Assembly: GCA_050250665.1 (NCBI GenBank)
Contig: JBFWOF010000001.1
Coordinates: forward strand, 101,907 to 165,906
From: JADKFD01 sp050250665
GTDB taxonomy: Bacteria > Pseudomonadota > Gammaproteobacteria > Xanthomonadales > SZUA-5
DNA: 64,000 bases
Reading direction: 5' to 3'
Positions 16,381-24,642 of the stretch are shown in pieces. Within the stretch, counting starts at the first letter, position 1. Each line of letters starts with the position of its first letter. The notes under the pieces are model-generated. The model was not told the origin of the DNA. It saw nothing but the letters and a program-made list of their open reading frames with translations, and did not search any database. A program made the position numbers and the translations under genes.

Positions 16381-18987
16381 ATGGCAGGAGTGACCGTCGA
16401 AAAGCTGGCAACCGTGCTGGGGGTAGGCCCCGAGCGCCTGCTTGAACAGCTGGCCGAGGCCGGCATGAAGTTCAGCAATGTCCAGCAGGAAGTCAGCGCG
16501 AGCCAGAAGATCGCGCTGCTGGAATACCTGCGCTCGTCTCATGGCAAGGCCAAGGCCGATCTCAAGGCCCCCAGCCAGATCACGCTGAAGCGCAAGACCG
16601 TCAGCGAGCTGACGGTGCCGACCGGTGGACCCGGCCGCGGCGCCAAGACCGTCAATGTCGAGGTTCGCCAGCAGAAGGTCTACGTCAAGCGCAGCACCGT
16701 GGCCGAGCAGGCCGAGAACGATCCCGAGCGCGAGGAAGCGCAGCGGCTGTTGAACGAATCGCATCTGCGCCGCGAGTCGGAAGACCAGGCCCGCCGTGAG
16801 GCCGAGGCCCGCCGTCAGGCTGAAGAAGATCGTCAGCGCGCGCAGGAAGAAGAGCGCCGGCGCGAGCGAGAAAACGCCGAACGTCTGGCCGCCGAGGAAG
16901 CCGAGCGCCTGCGCGAAGCCGAAGTTCAGCGTCTGGCTGAAGAAGAGCGGGTCAAGACCGAGGCCAGCAAGCCCAAGAAAGTCCGCGTCGAAGCCGACGA
17001 GAAGCCGCGCGGGCACAAGCCCGACAAGGCCGGCGCGCGACGCGCCCCGGTGGCGCGCGTGCTGCAGGACGAGGTTGTGGCCGACGAGCCAGAACCAGTG
17101 GCAGCCGCAGGTCAGCTGCATCTGAGCGATCACGCCCGTCGCGCCAAAAAGAAGCCGCACCGTCGGCACTCGGCTCCCGAGCCGCAGCGCGGCGGTCGCG
17201 ATCATGGCTTCTCGAGGCCTACAGCTCCAGTGGTCCGAGAGGTGGAAGTGGGTGACACGATCGTAGTGGCGGAATTGGCGCAGAAGCTTGCAGTCAAGGC
17301 TCCGGAGGTGATCAAGGCGCTGATGAAGATGGGCGTCATGGTGACCATCAACCAGAACATCGATCACGACACCGCAGTCCTGGTGGCCGAGGAACTCGGT
17401 CATTCGGTCAAGAAATCCGGTGCGCGCGACGTCGAGGCCGAAGTGGTCTCGGTGGATCCCACCGCCGGCGAAGCCGTGCAGCGCCCGCCCGTGGTCACGA
17501 TCATGGGCCATGTCGATCACGGCAAGACCTCGCTGCTGGATCACATCCGCCGCACCCGTGTGGCCGCTGGCGAAGCGGGTGGCATCACCCAGCACATCGG
17601 CGCCTATCACGTGAACACCAAGAAGGGGATCATCACCTTCCTGGATACCCCGGGTCACTCGGCCTTTACCCAGATGCGCGCCCGCGGCGCCAAGATCACC
17701 GATATCGTGATCCTGGTCGTGGCTGCCGACGACGGCGTCATGCCGCAGACCATCGAAGCGATCAAGCATGCGCGCGCCGCCAAGGTGCCGCTGATCGTGG
17801 CCGTCAACAAGATGGACAAGCCCGACGCTGAACCGGAAAAGGTCAAGCAGGGGCTGTTGCAGCACGACGTGATTCCCGAGGAATACGGTGGCGATGTGCA
17901 GGTGGTTCCGGTGTCAGCCAAGACCGGAGCCGGTATCGACAATCTGCTCGAAGCCATCCTGGTGCAGTCCGAAGTGCTGGAACTGCGCGCACCGGTCAAG
18001 GGCCGCGCCCGCGGAACCGTGGTCGAGTCCACGCTGGACAAGGGCCGCGGCCCGGTCGCCACCATCCTGGTTCAGAGTGGCACCCTGAAGAAGGGCGACA
18101 TCGTGCTGGCCGGCATGCAGTGGGGCCGCGTACGCGCCATGTTCGACGAAGCCGGACGGCAGATCGCCGAAGCCGGTCCGTCGATACCGGCGGTGGTCAT
18201 CGGCCTGCAGGGCACGCCCTTTGCCGGCGACGATTTCATGGCCGTAGCCGACGAGCGGGCCGCCCGCGAGGCCGCCGCAGCACGCGAGCTGCGCAGCCGT
18301 GATGTGCGCCTGGCCAAGCAGCAATCCTCGAAACTGGAAGACGTCTTCGCGCAGATGGGTCAGGGCGAAGTCCAGACCCTCAACCTGCTGGTCAAGGCCG
18401 ATGTGCAGGGAACGGCCGAAGCCTTGCGTGAAGCACTCAGTGGCCTGGCCACCGACCAGATCAAGGTCAACATCATCTCGTCCGGTGTCGGTGGCATCAC
18501 CGAATCCGACGCCACGCTGGCCGTTGCTGCCAAGGCGGTGGTCATCGGTTTCAACGTCCGCGCCGATGCCCAGGCCCGCAAGGTGCTGCAGGAAGGCGGC
18601 GTCGAGGTCAATTACTACAGCATCATCTACGAAGCCATCGATCATGTCCGCAAGGCACTGACCGGCATGCTCGGCACCGAAACCCGCGAGAAGATCCTGG
18701 GTCTGGCCCAGGTGCGCGAAGTGTTCCGGTCCAGCAAGTTCGGTGCGGTGGCCGGCTCGATGGTCATCGAGGGCGTGGTCAAGCGCAACAAGCCGATCCG
18801 CGTGCTGCGCGACAACGTCGTCATCTTCGAAGGCGAACTGGAATCGTTGCGTCGCTTCAAGGACATCGTCGAAGAAGTGCGCAATGGCATGGAGTGCGGC
18901 ATCGCGGTGAAGGAATACAACGACGTGAAGGCCGGCGATCAGATCGAGTGCTTCGATCGGATCGAAGTCCAGCGCACGCTCGGCTGA
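16381..18987 (+). CDS. infB: Translation initiation factor IF-2
   Basis: 868 residues. An N-terminal IF2-N domain is followed by a long charged Arg/Glu/Ala-rich linker (about residues 110-270), a second IF2-N motif, and the GTPase domain with G1 GHVDHGKTS (near residue 375), G3 DTPGH and G4 NKMD. C-terminal domains end in DQIECFDRIEVQRTLG. IF-2 places initiator tRNA on the ribosome, whose gene starts this same locus. The ATG at 16381 has GGAGAAG before it. Confidence 0.97.
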   Translation: MAGVTVEKLATVLGVGPERLLEQLAEAGMKFSNVQQEVSASQKIALLEYLRSSHGKAKADLKAPSQITLKRKTVSELTVPTGGPGRGAKTVNVEVRQQKVYVKRSTVAEQAENDPEREEAQRLLNESHLRRESEDQARREAEARRQAEEDRQRAQEEERRRERENAERLAAEEAERLREAEVQRLAEEERVKTEASKPKKVRVEADEKPRGHKPDKAGARRAPVARVLQDEVVADEPEPVAAAGQLHLSDHARRAKKKPHRRHSAPEPQRGGRDHGFSRPTAPVVREVEVGDTIVVAELAQKLAVKAPEVIKALMKMGVMVTINQNIDHDTAVLVAEELGHSVKKSGARDVEAEVVSVDPTAGEAVQRPPVVTIMGHVDHGKTSLLDHIRRTRVAAGEAGGITQHIGAYHVNTKKGIITFLDTPGHSAFTQMRARGAKITDIVILVVAADDGVMPQTIEAIKHARAAKVPLIVAVNKMDKPDAEPEKVKQGLLQHDVIPEEYGGDVQVVPVSAKTGAGIDNLLEAILVQSEVLELRAPVKGRARGTVVESTLDKGRGPVATILVQSGTLKKGDIVLAGMQWGRVRAMFDEAGRQIAEAGPSIPAVVIGLQGTPFAGDDFMAVADERAAREAAAARELRSRDVRLAKQQSSKLEDVFAQMGQGEVQTLNLLVKADVQGTAEALREALSGLATDQIKVNIISSGVGGITESDATLAVAAKAVVIGFNVRADAQARKVLQEGGVEVNYYSIIYEAIDHVRKALTGMLGTETREKILGLAQVREVFRSSKFGAVAGSMVIEGVVKRNKPIRVLRDNVVIFEGELESLRRFKDIVEEVRNGMECGIAVKEYNDVKAGDQIECFDRIEVQRTLG

Positions 18988-19001
18988 CAGGGAGAATACG
19001 G

Positions 19002-19367
19002 GTGGCACGAGGTGGATTTGAACGTACCGACCGTATCGCCGCTCTGTTGCGGCGTGAGGTAGCTACGTTGGTGCATGAAGATGTCAAATCGCACCAGTTG
19101 CCGGAGATCAGCGTCTCCGACGTGGAAGTGAGTCGAGATCTGGCGGTGGCCAAGGTATTTGTCACCGCCCTCAACCCGGAAGACGCGAAACCGGCGCTGG
19201 CGCTGCTCAAGGAAGAAGCCAAGCGCTACCGGCAGGCCCTGTCCAAGCTGATGTCGACGCGTACCGTGCCTGAGTTGCGCTTTCACTATGACGATTCGGT
19301 GGATCGCGGCGGCCGCATCGACGAACTGCTGCGGCAGAGCCGCGCTGCCGATGACTCGATCGGCTGA
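19002..19367 (+). CDS. rbfA: 30S ribosome-binding factor RbfA
   Basis: 121 residues, slightly short for RbfA but complete. It begins with the family pattern RTDRIAALLRREVATLVHED and contains VEVSRDLAVAKVFVT and VPELRFHYDDSVDRGGRIDELL, all typical. It helps mature the 16S rRNA 5' end and cold-adapted 30S assembly. The GTG at 19002 is chosen: it follows GGGAGAATACG and is 14 bases after the infB stop. An in-frame ATG further upstream would overlap infB heavily. Confidence 0.95.
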   Translation: MARGGFERTDRIAALLRREVATLVHEDVKSHQLPEISVSDVEVSRDLAVAKVFVTALNPEDAKPALALLKEEAKRYRQALSKLMSTRTVPELRFHYDDSVDRGGRIDELLRQSRAADDSIG

Positions 19368-19466
19368 GCGGGACTCGACTCGGGCCTGAGCCACTATTTA
19401 GTCCAGGGCCCCTGCTCCCTCCCGGCGCCGACGCTGCAACCGCAGACTCTCTGACCAGCCATCGAT

Positions 19467-20378
19467 ATGCGCTCACGTAAACGCCGTCTGGATGGCGTGC
19501 TGCTGCTCGACAAGCCCTCCGGACCCAGCTCCAATGCTGCCTTGCAGCAGGTGAAGCTGCTTTACCGTGCCGACAAGGCCGGCCATACCGGCAGTCTGGA
19601 TCCGCTCGCCAGCGGCCTGCTGCCCATCTGCTTTGGCGAAGCGACCAAACTCAGCAGTTATCTGCTCACCGGTGACAAGGGCTATCGCGCCATTGCCCGA
19701 CTGGGTCAGCGCACCGACACCCTCGATGCCGAAGGCCGCTTGCTGGCGGAAGCGCACTTCGACGAGGTCGATGCATCCCGCATTGAAGCCGCGTTGGTGG
19801 GGTTTCGAGGCAATATCAGCCAGATTCCGCCGATGTATTCGGCTTTGAAGCGCGGCGGCGAGACCTTGTATGCGCTGGCACGACAGGGGCTGGAGGTGGA
19901 GCGCGAGCCGCGCCAGGTCCACATCGCGCGCCTGCAACTGGTCGACTACACCCCGCCCTTCGTGGTGCTGGATGTGGACTGTTCCTCCGGCACCTACATC
20001 CGCACACTGGTCGACGATATCGGTCAGGTGCTCGGCTGCGGTGCCCATGTGCACGCGTTGCGACGGACCTGGGCTGAGCCTTTCCGCGAACCCGAGATGG
20101 TCGAAATGGCAAGGCTTGAGGCCTTGAACGGTCAATTCACCGCATTGGACTCATTATTGTTGCCCTTGGAATCGATGGTAGCCGCCCTGCCCCGAGCTAC
20201 CATTGCCGGGCCGGATTTGCTGCGCTTTGCCCATGGCAATCCGGTACGCCACGAGAACGCGCCGATGGCTCAGGCCATTGCCGTCCACGATCCGCAGGGT
20301 CAGCTGCTGGGAATCGCCCGCTGCGCCGACGGCGAGACCCTGAAGGCGGTCCGGGTGCTGAACCGACAGACGTCCTGA
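19467..20378 (+). CDS. truB: tRNA pseudouridine(55) synthase TruB
   Basis: 303 residues. The catalytic Asp lies in GHTGSLDPLASGLLP (residue 45), followed by KGYRAIARLGQRTDTLD, ISQIPPMYSALKRGGETLYALAR and a C-terminal PUA-like region. It converts U55 in the T loop of tRNAs. It is the fifth gene of the conserved nusA operon, 99 bases after rbfA. In Escherichia coli rpsO and pnp would follow; here they do not, and an SDR gene comes next. Confidence 0.96.
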   Translation: MRSRKRRLDGVLLLDKPSGPSSNAALQQVKLLYRADKAGHTGSLDPLASGLLPICFGEATKLSSYLLTGDKGYRAIARLGQRTDTLDAEGRLLAEAHFDEVDASRIEAALVGFRGNISQIPPMYSALKRGGETLYALARQGLEVEREPRQVHIARLQLVDYTPPFVVLDVDCSSGTYIRTLVDDIGQVLGCGAHVHALRRTWAEPFREPEMVEMARLEALNGQFTALDSLLLPLESMVAALPRATIAGPDLLRFAHGNPVRHENAPMAQAIAVHDPQGQLLGIARCADGETLKAVRVLNRQTS

Positions 20379-20445
20379 CCGACAAGCGACCCGCAGCCGG
20401 AATTCCCGCGATTCACCCGCCTGAACTATCTGGAGTAGAACGCAA

Positions 20446-21243
20446 GTGGCCAAACGCAGAGTACTGATTACTGGGGCGTCCGCTGGTATTGGTGCTGCCT
20501 GCGCGCGCGAGTGGGCCTCACGCGGCTGGGATCTGCTGCTGGTAGCGCGCCGTCTGGAACCCATGCGCGAACTGGCACGCGAGCTGGAAAGCACTCACGG
20601 CGCTTCCGTCGAGGTGATGAGCGCCGATCTCAGCGACCCCGCAGCGCCAGCGCAACTGCTGGCCGACATCGAGTCCGCCGGTCTGCAGATCGACGGCCTG
20701 ATCAACAATGCCGGCTACGGCGTGCCTGGCTCTTTCCTGTCGGTGCCCTGGAACACCCACGCCGACTTCCTCAGGGTGCTGCTTTGGGCACCCACGGAAC
20801 TGACCCATCTGCTGTTGCCGGCCATGCAAGCGCGAGGCTATGGCCGCATCGTCAATGTAGCCTCCCTCGCCGGTCTCGTTCCGGGAACCGCCGGGCACAC
20901 GCTCTATGGCGCCACCAAGAGCTATCTGATCCGATTTTCCCAGTCACTGGCGCAGGAAGTCCGCAGCAAGGGCATCCATGTCACGGCACTGTGTCCGGGG
21001 TTCACTTACAGCGAGTTCCACGACGTCAACGGCATGCGCCCTGCCGTCTCGCAGATGCCCCGCTTCCTGTGGATGGATGCAGCCACGGTGGCGCGCGAGG
21101 CCTTTGACGCCGTCGAAAGCGCAAAGATGGTCCACGTCAATGGCCGGATCAACCGCGGACTCGCCCTGCTGGCGCGGCTGCTGCCGCAACCGCTGGCGCT
21201 GGCCCTGATGGGTGGGCAATCGCGCCGGTTCCGGCGCCAGTAA
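20446..21243 (+). CDS. SDR family oxidoreductase
   Basis: 265 residues with the classical short-chain dehydrogenase set: cofactor loop TGASAGIGAACA (residues 9-20), NNAGYG, the active-site Ser in NVASLAG, and YGATKSY supplying Tyr and Lys. Arg at the end of the second strand (VARRLEP) suggests NADP(H). It resembles the broad DltE/YdfG-like group, so the substrate cannot be named. The start is GTG at 20446 after TGGAGTAGAACGCAA. Confidence 0.9.
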   Translation: MAKRRVLITGASAGIGAACAREWASRGWDLLLVARRLEPMRELARELESTHGASVEVMSADLSDPAAPAQLLADIESAGLQIDGLINNAGYGVPGSFLSVPWNTHADFLRVLLWAPTELTHLLLPAMQARGYGRIVNVASLAGLVPGTAGHTLYGATKSYLIRFSQSLAQEVRSKGIHVTALCPGFTYSEFHDVNGMRPAVSQMPRFLWMDAATVAREAFDAVESAKMVHVNGRINRGLALLARLLPQPLALALMGGQSRRFRRQ

Positions 21244-21268
21244 GCGTCACATTTGTCTTTCATTCAGG

Positions 21269-21297
21269 TTGACCCGCGGCTGACCAGCGAATAGACT
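21269..21297 (+). promoter_or_regulatory. Promoter upstream of the secreted C-terminally anchored protein
   Basis: -35 TTGACC (21269-21274), 17-base spacer, -10 TAGACT (21292-21297). A transcript would have a leader of about 65 bases before the ATG at 21371. TTCAGGTTGACC overlaps the -35 box and could be a regulator site. Confidence 0.6.
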
Positions 21298-21370
21298 CTT
21301 GGTCGCTGTGCGTAGCGTCGAAACAGGCGTGCGCTCAACTCGCCCTCACAAGAAAGAACTGGATCCCGCC

Positions 21371-22054
21371 ATGAAGAATTCCTTGATTTCTGCTGCCCTG
21401 TTGCTGCTCGTTTCCGGCGCGGTTTCCGCGCAATCGGCCAACGACGCTGGAATTGCTGTTTCCGGCGGTGGTCGTTCGCTCACCGGCCCGGTCGTTCCGG
21501 CTGGTCCCGGTCTGACCTGCGCACCGGTAGGCCCGGTCGTCTCCGCCTTCACCGGCGGCACCACCCAGTCCGGCCGCATCTTCCGCGACGGCATTGCCAG
21601 CACCTGTGCCGGCAAGGCCTATCCCGGCATCTTCAACGCCGGCACCACGTACAACTACGAAACCTTCACCTACGGCAACACCGGCGCCACGCCGTCCTGC
21701 GTCACGATCAACTTCGATCCGGATGCCGGCGCCACCCCGTGCGGAACCAATGCACACGCCAGTGCCTATGCTGGCAGCTATGACCCGGCCAACCAGGGCA
21801 CCAACTTCCTGGGCGACGTCGGTTCCAGCGTGGCACAGCCGTTCAGCTTCACGATTCCGGCCGGGCAGCAGCTGGTGCTGGCCGTGACCAACACGGCAAA
21901 TGCCGCGGTCTGTACCTTCGCCTTCGAAGTCGTCGACCTGCCGTGCGTGATCGCTCCGCCGGTGCCGGCACCGGTCAACTCGCCGCTGGCCATGATCCTG
22001 CTGGGTCTGGCGCTGGCGGGTCTCGGCGGTCTGGTGGTTGCCCGCCGCAGCTGA
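21371..22054 (+). CDS. Secreted protein with C-terminal membrane-anchor/sorting-like tail
   Basis: 227 residues. A signal peptide (MKNSLISAALLLLVSGAVSAQ) is followed by a Gly/Thr/Ala-rich beta-type domain with paired cysteines, then a proline spacer, PVNSPLAMILLGLALAGLGG and a basic end VVARRS. The short motif, hydrophobic helix and Arg-rich end are the architecture of PEP/IPTL-CTERM-type sorting tails, though the motif itself (PVNSP) is not a standard one. It has its own promoter and is followed by a terminator. Function unknown; surface-anchored or secreted after processing is inferred. Confidence 0.8.
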   Translation: MKNSLISAALLLLVSGAVSAQSANDAGIAVSGGGRSLTGPVVPAGPGLTCAPVGPVVSAFTGGTTQSGRIFRDGIASTCAGKAYPGIFNAGTTYNYETFTYGNTGATPSCVTINFDPDAGATPCGTNAHASAYAGSYDPANQGTNFLGDVGSSVAQPFSFTIPAGQQLVLAVTNTANAAVCTFAFEVVDLPCVIAPPVPAPVNSPLAMILLGLALAGLGGLVVARRS

Positions 22055-22077
22055 TCGGTTTCACATCGCTTGAATCA

Positions 22078-22105
22078 GAAGCCGCCTTCGGGCGGCTTCT
22101 GCGTT
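22078..22105 (+). terminator. Terminator after the secreted protein
   Basis: Stem GAAGCCGCC / GGCGGCTTC with TTCG loop, followed by TGCGTTTTC, about 23 bases after the stop codon at 22054. Confidence 0.85.
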
Positions 22106-22202
22106 TTCGGGATTCGCATGCAGCTGCAGACGTCAATTCCGCGCTGCCCATGGCGTGCCCCAACAGCATTGCCCCTGCATCAGGGAAGGGCCGAACCAGT
22201 CG

Positions 22203-22276
22203 TCATTCCCGCGGATGCGGGAATCCAGGCTTGCACAAATGCCTTGAAGACTGGATTCCCGCATCCGCGGGAATGA
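22203..22276. repeat. 26-bp perfect inverted repeat (CATTCCCGC family)
   Basis: Arms 22203-22228 and 22251-22276 are exact reverse complements, with core CATTCCCGCGGATGCGGGAA, separated by 22 bases. Each arm is itself partly palindromic. This type of CATTCCCGC element is widespread between genes in many gammaproteobacteria. Confidence 0.85.
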
Positions 22277-22514
22277 TCCTAGAAACCTCAGTTGGACGGG
22301 GCAGAGTGTGCGGTTATGGGGGTGCAGGGCAAGGCGCAACGAGGAGGAATAGCCAGCTATTCCGACGAGTTGCAACGCAGCCATGCGCCGCCAGAACCGT
22401 GCAATCTTCCCCGTAGCGCACTCACCCGATGGGTGAGTCGGTACAGCCGACCAAGAGGCAATAGAATCATGAGGCTGCGGGTCCCGAAAAGCGGTCAACT
22501 GAGGTTTCTAGGAT
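22276..22514. mobile_element. MITE-like element, 239 bp with 19-bp terminal inverted repeats
   Basis: The ends ATCCTAGAAACCTCAGTTG (22276-22294) and its exact reverse complement (22496-22514) bound a 239-base segment with no coding capacity. Inside is a second dyad, GGAATAGC-CA-GCTATTCC, within GGCGCAACGAGG...CGAGTTGCAACG. Small size, terminal repeats and internal palindromes fit a miniature inverted-repeat element; no transposase is present. Its left end abuts the preceding CATTCCCGC repeat. Together with the downstream 177 bases, in which nothing is recognised, it fills the gap before kbl. Confidence 0.6.
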
Positions 22515-22691
22515 GATGTTTCCGACTGATTCGCAGGATCCCTGGCAAGGACGGGGCAACAGGTGGTCTGTCCTTGATGCTGGTTCGCAGCGATGCCAGT
22601 CACCACAAGGCGGATTCGGCCATTTCCCCGCACCCTCATGAAACAGGCGGGCTAGACTTGCAGCCTTGCTCCTGACCGGATGACGCCAGCG

Positions 22692-23882
22692 ATGACCTAC
22701 CCTGCCCAGACCCGATTTGCCGCCGAACTGGCCGAGATCGAGCAGCAAGGCCTGTACAAGCGCGAGCGCATCATCGCCACCCCGCAGTCGGCAGAAATCG
22801 AGCTGGCAGACGGGCGCAAGATGCTGAATTTCTGCGCCAACAACTATCTCGGACTGGCTGATCATCCGGAGGTCATCGCCGCCGCCAAGGCGGCACTCGA
22901 CAGTCACGGTTTCGGCGTGGCCTCGGTGCGTTTCATCTGCGGCACCCAGGATCTGCACAAGCAGCTGGAGGCCACCATCTCCGAGTTCTTCGGCACCGAG
23001 GACACCATCCTCTATGCCGCCTGTTTCGATGCCAACGGCGGTCTGTTCGAGCCCTTGCTGGGGCCTGAAGACGCGATCATTTCCGATGCCCTGAATCACG
23101 CATCAATCATCGATGGCGTGCGCCTGTGCAAGGCCCAGCGCTATCGCTACGCCAATGGCGACATGGCCGATCTGGAACAGCAGCTGCAGGCGGCAGCCTC
23201 GGCGCGCACGCGCATGATCACCAGTGATGGCGTGTTCAGCATGGACGGCGCAATCGCACCACTGGATCAGCTGACTGAACTGGCGCAACGCTACGATGCG
23301 CTGGTGCACATCGACGAATGCCATGCCACCGGCTTCCTTGGCGCCACTGGTCGCGGCACCGCCGAGTTCCACGGGGTCATGGACCGCATCGACGTCTACA
23401 CGTCGACCCTGGGCAAAGCTCTGGGCGGCGGCCTCGGCGGCTTCACCACCGGGCGCCGGGAGATCATCGATCTGCTGCGCCAGCGCTCGCGGCCCTATCT
23501 GTTCTCGAATTCACTGACGCCTTCGATCGTCGCCGCCAGCATCAAGGTGTTCGAACTGCTGACCCGTGCCGACGACCTGCGGGTCAAGCTGATGGACAAC
23601 ACCCGTTATTTCCGTGAACGCATGAGCGCCGCCGGTTTCAATCTGAAGCCCGGCCAGCACCCGATCACGCCGGTGATGCTGCATGACGCCAAGCTGGCCC
23701 AGGATTTCGCCGCAAAGCTGCTGGATCATGGCGTGTACGTGATCGGCTTCTTCTTCCCGGTAGTGCCCAAGGGCCAGGCCCGCATCCGGGTGCAGCTGTC
23801 GGCGGCGCACGAACGCGAGCATCTGGACCGCGCCATTGCCGCCTTCACGACGGTGGGACGCGAGCTGGGTGTGATCAGCTAG
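22692..23882 (+). CDS. kbl: Glycine C-acetyltransferase (2-amino-3-ketobutyrate CoA ligase)
   Basis: 396 residues, an alpha-oxoamine synthase with PLP. Family signatures are INFCANNYLGLA-like LNFCANNYLGLADHPE near residue 45, SDALNHASIIDG, the HIDECHATGFLG cofactor Asp/His region and the PLP lysine in STLGKALGG (about residue 247). RSRPYLFSNSLTPSI near the end is typical of Kbl rather than BioF. It cleaves 2-amino-3-ketobutyrate with CoA to glycine and acetyl-CoA in threonine breakdown. No tdh gene is adjacent. ATG 22692 fits homologues; an in-frame ATG at 22680 is possible. Confidence 0.93.
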   Translation: MTYPAQTRFAAELAEIEQQGLYKRERIIATPQSAEIELADGRKMLNFCANNYLGLADHPEVIAAAKAALDSHGFGVASVRFICGTQDLHKQLEATISEFFGTEDTILYAACFDANGGLFEPLLGPEDAIISDALNHASIIDGVRLCKAQRYRYANGDMADLEQQLQAAASARTRMITSDGVFSMDGAIAPLDQLTELAQRYDALVHIDECHATGFLGATGRGTAEFHGVMDRIDVYTSTLGKALGGGLGGFTTGRREIIDLLRQRSRPYLFSNSLTPSIVAASIKVFELLTRADDLRVKLMDNTRYFRERMSAAGFNLKPGQHPITPVMLHDAKLAQDFAAKLLDHGVYVIGFFFPVVPKGQARIRVQLSAAHEREHLDRAIAAFTTVGRELGVIS

Positions 23883-23910
23883 GGGCTCGGGGAAAAACTG
23901 GGTCTTTCGG

Positions 23911-23998
23911 CGTCATTGCGAGGAGCGTAGCGACGAAGCAATCCAGTGCCTCTACGGTTGTGTGTCTGGATTGCTTCGCTACGCTCGCAATGACGCCG
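23911..23998. repeat. Dispersed imperfect palindrome (CATTGCGA...GCAATCCAG family), copy 1
   Basis: Left arm CATTGCGAGGAGCGTAGCGA...GCAATCCAG and right arm CTGGATTGCTTCGCTACGCT...GCAATGACG pair over about 35 bases. Related copies are at 44355-44450 and 58264-58344. The rest of the 295-base gap before the OsmC gene is unremarkable. Confidence 0.8.
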
Positions 23999-24177
23999 GC
24001 CGCTTCGAGGAGGGCCGCGCGCCTGCGCCTCCGCTCTTGATCTCCACGCACCGCAACGCGCCACGTCCAAGCGGCGCCCTCTGCAGCATGATCCGGTGCA
24101 TCCAGTAGACCACACGCTTGCGTACCTTCAGTACGATGCGCCCTAATTGGGAATTGCATCCTGATCGGAGTCCAGAC

Positions 24178-24630
24178 ATGAGTGAACATCACGCCGCGAT
24201 ACGCTTCACCCACAGCAGCGGCAGTTTTGCCGACAAGAGTTTCTCGCGCGATCACCAGTGGCTGTTCAAGGGCGATCAGACTCTGCTCGCCTCATCGGCG
24301 CCGGCCTACAACGGCAATGCGGCGGCGGTCGATCCCGAGGACGCCTTCACGGCGTCTCTCGCCTCATGTCATATGCTGACCTTTCTGGCGATTGCGGCAG
24401 TCAAGGGTTTCGAGGTGCTGTCCTATGCTGACGATGCCGTCGGTACGCTGGACAAGAATGCCGAAGGCCGCATGAGCATGGTCAAGGTGGTGTTGCGACC
24501 GCGCGTGGTCTTCGGTGAGCGCAAGCCCAGCAGCGCTGAACTGGCAGACCTGCATGAGCGTGCCCACAAGGCCTGCTTCATCGCCAATTCGGTCAAGACC
24601 GAGGTCACGATCGAAGCCCAGACAGACTGA
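24178..24630 (+). CDS. OsmC family protein
   Basis: 150 residues. The two conserved cysteines of OsmC/Ohr peroxidases are present, in SLASCHMLTFL (about residue 63) and HKACFIANSVKTEV (about residue 132), with PEDAFTASLASC before the first. Members reduce organic peroxides. The ATG at 24178 has ATCGGAG before it. It is the first gene of a tight run leading into a fatty-acid desaturase 12 bases on, so a role protecting against lipid peroxides is plausible but inferred. Confidence 0.88.
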   Translation: MSEHHAAIRFTHSSGSFADKSFSRDHQWLFKGDQTLLASSAPAYNGNAAAVDPEDAFTASLASCHMLTFLAIAAVKGFEVLSYADDAVGTLDKNAEGRMSMVKVVLRPRVVFGERKPSSAELADLHERAHKACFIANSVKTEVTIEAQTD

Positions 24631-24642
24631 CAGGAAGTGCTG

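Noticed and set aside
14778..17865. Long minus-strand open frames opposite nusA and infB (566 and 529 residues)
   Set aside because: They are antisense to clearly conserved genes, have His/Asp-rich composition with no domain, and arise from high-GC codon bias.
22467..23099. 210-codon minus-strand frame across the MITE end and kbl
   Set aside because: Mostly antisense to kbl and repeat DNA.
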